Below, piece by piece: positions 5,375 to 8,083 of a DNA stretch of 8,083 bases. The position numbers were made by a program, and so were the translations under genes. Location: assembly GCA_001871685.1 (NCBI GenBank), contig MNVK01000064.1, positions 1-8,083 on the forward strand, in the 5' to 3' direction. Source of the stretch: Nitrospirae bacterium CG1_02_44_142. GTDB lineage: Bacteria; Nitrospirota; Thermodesulfovibrionia; Thermodesulfovibrionales; UBA1546. How positions within the stretch are numbered: the first letter of the stretch is position 1; each line of letters starts with the position of its first letter. The notes beneath the pieces were generated by a model, which was not told the origin of the DNA, searched no databases, and saw nothing but the letters and a program-made list of their open reading frames with translations.

Positions 5375-7105
5375 TCACTGATTGCTGCCTGAAAGCGCCA
5401 GCTGATATTCTCCCCATAATTTTTCTTTTGTTAGGCCTGAATCAATAAAATCCCACGGGAGCTTTTCTGAGAAGTCTTTATTCCTCATGACATAAAAATC
5501 AGGGTCTATGCCTGACTCAATACATGCCTTTTTCCAGTCATGCGTCCTGAGCATTGCCTCCAGAGCCTTTGAAATCCGCCTGTCACCCATAGAAAAAAGA
5601 CCCTGCATGTAAGCCTGCTTCGGAACATCGTGAAATACCTTTATCCCTTTTATCGGCAGCAGGGAACTCTTTACAGCCTTAAGCCTCTTTTTTACAATCT
5701 CCATCTTTTCCATGCCGTGCCATTGGAACGGAGTGAATGGTTTTGGCACGAATGTGCTTAAGGTCAGGACTATGTGCCCTTTTTTTGATAGGCCTCTTAT
5801 CTTTCTTACAAGGCTTATAAGGCCTTTAATGTCATCGTCATTCTCTGTGGGAAGTCCGACCATAAAATAAAGCCTGAGCTTTTCTATGCCCTCTGAAAAA
5901 ATAAGCCTTGATGTTTCAATGATGTCCTCTTCTGTTATCTTCTTGTTAATGACTCTTCTCAGCCTCTCTGTTCCTGCCTCAGGAGCGATTGAGACACTTT
6001 TGCGCCCCTTTAACAGCCCTGCAAGTTCAGCGCTTTTTCTGCTCGCCCTCAATGATGTGATGGAAAAATCCACACCTTCTGTTTTAAGAACCTCGCTGAT
6101 ATAGGGATAATCTGTCAGGGAAGGTCCGATGAGTCCGACCCTTTCTGTTATCTTCAGCGCATTATTAATATCTTCTTTTATTGCGGGCAGCTCCTTTTTT
6201 CTTGCCGGGCTGTAGATATGGCCTGCGACACAGAACCTGCATTTCCACGGGCATCCCCGCATTGCCTCAATGAGATACATGCCGGAGAACTCTGTTTCAG
6301 GCGTGACTATGGACTGCCTGAACCTGTGAGCGGATATATCTTTGATATACCGTCTCTTTATTTTTTCAGGGGCTCCTTCTATTGCTTCTCTTTGAGTAAT
6401 TCCACCCGAAAATCCCCCCATCCCCTTACTTTTTAAATCCCCCCAGCCCCCCTTTACTAAAGGGGGGTGAGGGGGGATTATTGGGGGTGAGGGGGGATTT
6501 TTTTCATATCTGACGCTATAAAACTTTGGCGCATAGACGCCTTCTATCGCGGCTGTTTTTTTATAAAGTTCCTGCCTTGTCTCTGATTTTTTATATGTAT
6601 CAATAAATTCATTAAGCATCTCTTCTGCTTCTCCGACAAAGCAGACGTCAAAGAAATCAGCCAATGGTTCGGGATTGAAAAATGAGCATACTCCTCCGAT
6701 TATAAGAAGCGGATGCGTTTGATTTCTGTCAGACGCCCTGAGAGGGATATTGGCAAGCTCAAGTATTTTTAAGACATTAGGATAATCGTTTTCAAAGGAT
6801 ACCGAGAATGCTAAGACGTCAAATCTATTCAGAGGTCTTTTTGATTCAAGAGCAAAGAGCTTTGTATCTGTCCTGATATACTCATCAATATCGCCTTCAT
6901 CCGGGAGGAATGCCCTTTCGCATAATGTGTCATTCCTGTCGTTAAGGAGCGTGTAGATTCCCTGAAATCCAAGATTTGACATTCCGGCATGATAGGTATT
7001 CGGATAAATAAGGCAGACATTGAGCCTGCCGCCGGGTTCTTTAAATACCGCGCCTCTTTCCTTTGATAGAAGCCTGTCAGTTTTTTCTGTAAGTTTGAGG
7101 TTCAC
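5375..7105 (-). CDS. B12-binding-like/radical SAM protein (TIGR03960-like) with an in-frame repeat insertion
   Basis: Counting from GTG at 7105 the product has 576 residues. The N-terminal half resembles a cobalamin-binding-type Rossmann domain, with RLNVCLIYPNTYHAGMSNLG (about 27-46) and LLIIGGVCSFFNPEPLADFF (about 133-152), but I see no DxHxxG cobalamin ligand motif. The radical SAM domain carries the [4Fe-4S] motif CPWKCRFC with Cys285, Cys289 and Cys292, followed by SIAPEAGTERL and YFMVGLPTEND. The C-terminal stretch with LPWDFIDSGLTKEKL is typical of the TIGR03960 group, whose substrate is unknown. Residues about 203-235 (rich in Pro, then Gly) are encoded by a palindromic DNA repeat at 6409-6504 and are probably a loop between the two domains. 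Start choice: GTG at 7105 overlaps the upstream TGA as GTGA with GGTGA just before it; an ATG at 7141 is possible but would overlap the upstream gene by 40 bases and has no ribosome site. It is the second gene of a coupled pair with the DUF3786 gene. Confidence 0.9.
   Translation of the reverse strand: MNLKLTEKTDRLLSKERGAVFKEPGGRLNVCLIYPNTYHAGMSNLGFQGIYTLLNDRNDTLCERAFLPDEGDIDEYIRTDTKLFALESKRPLNRFDVLAFSVSFENDYPNVLKILELANIPLRASDRNQTHPLLIIGGVCSFFNPEPLADFFDVCFVGEAEEMLNEFIDTYKKSETRQELYKKTAAIEGVYAPKFYSVRYEKNPPSPPIIPPHPPLVKGGWGDLKSKGMGGFSGGITQREAIEGAPEKIKRRYIKDISAHRFRQSIVTPETEFSGMYLIEAMRGCPWKCRFCVAGHIYSPARKKELPAIKEDINNALKITERVGLIGPSLTDYPYISEVLKTEGVDFSITSLRASRKSAELAGLLKGRKSVSIAPEAGTERLRRVINKKITEEDIIETSRLIFSEGIEKLRLYFMVGLPTENDDDIKGLISLVRKIRGLSKKGHIVLTLSTFVPKPFTPFQWHGMEKMEIVKKRLKAVKSSLLPIKGIKVFHDVPKQAYMQGLFSMGDRRISKALEAMLRTHDWKKACIESGIDPDFYVMRNKDFSEKLPWDFIDSGLTKEKLWGEYQLALSGSNQ
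6409..6504. repeat. Nested GC-rich palindromic repeat inserted in a coding region
   Basis: The core is a near-perfect hairpin. CCCCCCTTTA (6447-6456) faces TAAAGGGGGG (6458-6467), and a second arm AATCCCCCC (6436-6444) faces GGGGGGATT (6471-6479), with only an AG versus TGA mismatch between them. Outside this, AAAATCCCCCC (6409-6419) faces GGGGGGATTTT (6491-6501) with CCCC/GGGGG next to them, so a second copy appears to surround the first. The element lies fully inside the radical SAM gene and keeps its frame, adding about 33 residues. Elements of this sequence type occur dispersed in genomes of Nitrospirota and related bacteria, as I recall; no transposase accompanies it. No second full copy is in this window. 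Confidence 0.85.
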
Positions 7106-7698
7106 AGTATCACCAGCACAGACATCATTGCGATGGACCATAAGATATCAAGCGGCAGGCGCTGCTCGCATGTTGAATCAAAGAGCAGGTCTGCCCTGGC
7201 AGGGAACTCATCGTCAGAGAGCCAGAGGATTAACGTTACAGGTATTCCCGGCAGCGGCAGGAGTTCAACGGATGCATCGCCGTAATTCATGAGATTCCCA
7301 TTGAGTTTTTTGCCTTTTTCAATAAAACCTGCCTTATCATTGCCATACCTTTCAGCGAGCTTATCCAGCGGAAGCACGTGGCTGCCCCTGAAAAAAATCG
7401 CTCCGCCTTTAAGTCCAGCCGGTTTGACAAGTTTTCCTGAGAGGGGAATGTCTTTTGCGTTGATGAGGCAGCATAAAGCAGACAGGTTGAAAAAGTAGCT
7501 GTATTTGTTGAGAATTATTTCTCCTTCAGGCTGAATGTTTTTAATAGCTCGCTTGCCGGGATGAACTGAGAAATCCATCCCAAATGACTTCACTATGTAG
7601 CTGTTTTCTTTGTCGTAGAAAACCTGCGCCTTTCTGCATACATCAGAAGGATTGAGGTTGTTTAAGTCTTCCCATGCCTTTTCTTCGCCTGTGCTCAT
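7102..7698 (-). CDS. DUF3786 domain protein
   Basis: This 198-residue protein matches the DUF3786 family of anaerobic bacteria and archaea, of unknown function. The recognisable part is C-terminal: GAIFFRGSHVLPLDKLAERYG (about 98-118), then a Gly-Asp-Ala step (NYGDASVELLPLPGIPV, about 138-154), LILWLSDDEFPARADLLFDST (about 156-176) and the ending LPLDILWSIAMM. There is no signal peptide. Two Cys occur near residues 76-77 and one each near 21 and 178, not in a ferredoxin pattern; some family members carry an Fe-S domain, this one does not. ATG at 7698 is the first start after two adjacent in-frame TAG stops. No good Shine-Dalgarno is seen. Its TGA overlaps the GTG of the radical SAM gene by 4 bases, so the two are very likely co-transcribed and translationally coupled. 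That suggests a shared process, but which one is not evident. The product name is well supported; the role is unknown. Confidence 0.88.
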   Translation of the reverse strand: MSTGEEKAWEDLNNLNPSDVCRKAQVFYDKENSYIVKSFGMDFSVHPGKRAIKNIQPEGEIILNKYSYFFNLSALCCLINAKDIPLSGKLVKPAGLKGGAIFFRGSHVLPLDKLAERYGNDKAGFIEKGKKLNGNLMNYGDASVELLPLPGIPVTLILWLSDDEFPARADLLFDSTCEQRLPLDILWSIAMMSVLVIL

Positions 7699-7745
7699 TG
7701 CTATATTCTACTACAACAAAGCTCTAAGTTTTAAACTGTTTTTAT

Positions 7746-7775
7746 TTGACATTGCAGCGATATTTGTTGTATTTT
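7746..7775 (+). promoter_or_regulatory. Sigma70-type promoter of hflX
   Basis: A perfect -35 TTGACA (7746-7751) is followed after 18 bases by TATTTT (7770-7775, 4 of 6 matches). A start near 7782 leaves a leader of about 37 bases before the ATT at 7819. It sits in the 120-base spacer divergent from the DUF3786 gene. It also rules out a TTG at 7774 as a start codon, since that lies inside the -10. Confidence 0.6.
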
Positions 7776-7803
7776 GTTACAGAAGATTCCAATAGACGAT
7801 ACA

Positions 7804-7812
7804 GGGGGGGGG
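7804..7812 (+). promoter_or_regulatory. Nine-G tract acting as ribosome binding site for hflX
   Basis: GGGGGGGGG ends 6 bases before the ATT at 7819. Poly-G can pair with the anti-Shine-Dalgarno CCUCC through G-C and G-U pairs, and no other purine-rich site lies in the leader apart from this run. Its position supports initiation at the ATT. As a homopolymer it is also a place where sequencing or replication may miscount. Confidence 0.45.
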
Positions 7813-7818
7813 TAAAAA

Positions 7819-8083
7819 ATTCCATCACTCTACGGCAACATATCCGGGCTTAAGGGAAACTACCTGCATGCGCTTGAAAAGGTTTACCGCAGGAAGGTTC
7901 CGGCTGATAAAGTAATAACTCCTGAACTGGCAAGGTATCTTACAGAGCTTTCATCGGAAATCGGAAGACAGATAGGCATTCTGATAACCAGAGACGGAAG
8001 GGTTCCCCGGGTCATTGTCGGCGATGCAAAGGGTGTTTTCATTCCAGGGCTTGAAGATTTTCCGCTCGGCAGGCGCGCACTGC
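7819..8083 (+). CDS. hflX: GTPase HflX, N-terminal part (cut by window end), apparent AUU start
   Basis: HflX is a ribosome-binding GTPase that splits stalled 70S ribosomes, notably under heat stress. The 88 visible residues match the HflX N-terminal domain: LYGNISGLK (4-12), LEKVYRRKVP (18-27), ITPELARYLTELS (32-44), RQIGILITRDGR (49-60) and VIVGDAKGVFIP (64-75). The glycine-rich linker and G domain lie beyond the right edge. The frame is closed upstream by TAA at 7813-7815. Between it and the conserved LYGN there are only codons AAA, ATT, CCA, TCA and CTC. No ATG, GTG or TTG occurs in this frame through 8083, so ATT at 7819 is the best start, 6 bases after a nine-G tract and about 37 bases after a predicted transcription start. 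An upstream one-base sequencing error would not reveal an ATG either, because none exists in any plus-strand frame of the spacer. Product identity is firm; the start is inferred. Confidence 0.85.
   Translation, partial: MPSLYGNISGLKGNYLHALEKVYRRKVPADKVITPELARYLTELSSEIGRQIGILITRDGRVPRVIVGDAKGVFIPGLEDFPLGRRAL

Noticed and set aside
6435..6480. Intrinsic terminator at the strong C/G hairpin
   Set aside because: The hairpin sits in the middle of the radical SAM reading frame, which continues with clear homology on both sides. It is better explained as an inserted repeat.
6409..6504. CRISPR-like or direct repeat array
   Set aside because: The units are nested inverted copies without regular spacers, and no cas genes are present.
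7020..7292. Rightward open frame across the DUF3786/radical SAM junction
   Set aside because: It lies wholly opposite two well-supported genes and has no ribosome site or family resemblance.
7774..7812. TTG at 7774 as hflX start
   Set aside because: The frame from this TTG ends at TAA 7813, before the HflX homology begins, and the codon lies inside the predicted -10 box.

Overview
The window looks like chromosomal DNA of an anaerobic Gram-negative-type bacterium of moderate GC content. The gene set and protein style suggest Nitrospirota (Thermodesulfovibrionia-like) or a former deltaproteobacterial lineage. The main hints are a bacterial pyruvate,phosphate dikinase, a DUF3786 protein beside a TIGR03960-like radical SAM protein, and a C-run/G-run palindrome that reads as NPPxPPLVKGGWGD inside a coding region. 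I associate that last type of repeat with those lineages from memory. The taxonomic call is an inference and no marker gene here settles it.

Layout, left to right. A strong leftward promoter sits at 13-41 and points out of the window. Just inside it is a leftward sensor histidine kinase (59-1000) that stops in the dimerisation domain and has no ATPase domain. A 105-base divergent spacer with a palindromic -10 box separates it from a rightward conserved protein of unknown function (1106-1756). Converging on that is the large leftward ppdK gene (1821-4490). A 266-base AT-rich spacer with probable promoters on both strands leads to a rightward DedA membrane protein (4757-5365). Only 9 bases later ends a leftward pair, DUF3786 protein then radical SAM protein (7698 down to 5375), which overlap by 4 bases. 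A 120-base divergent spacer with a good sigma70-type promoter precedes the 5' end of a rightward hflX gene, which runs off the right edge.

The genes do not form one pathway. ppdK is central carbon metabolism (PEP/pyruvate interconversion), DedA is an envelope lipid-carrier transporter family member, HflX is a ribosome-associated GTPase, and the DUF3786/radical SAM pair is a translationally coupled unit of unknown function. The most notable points are: (1) hflX has no in-frame ATG, GTG or TTG anywhere in its visible 265 bases and seems to start at AUU; (2) a nested GC-rich palindrome is inserted in frame into the radical SAM gene; (3) the kinase is truncated against a new promoter; (4) the DedA gene may be expressed as a leaderless mRNA. 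I saw no RNA genes, CRISPR array, transposase or phage genes, and no clear new multi-gene defence or biosynthetic system.
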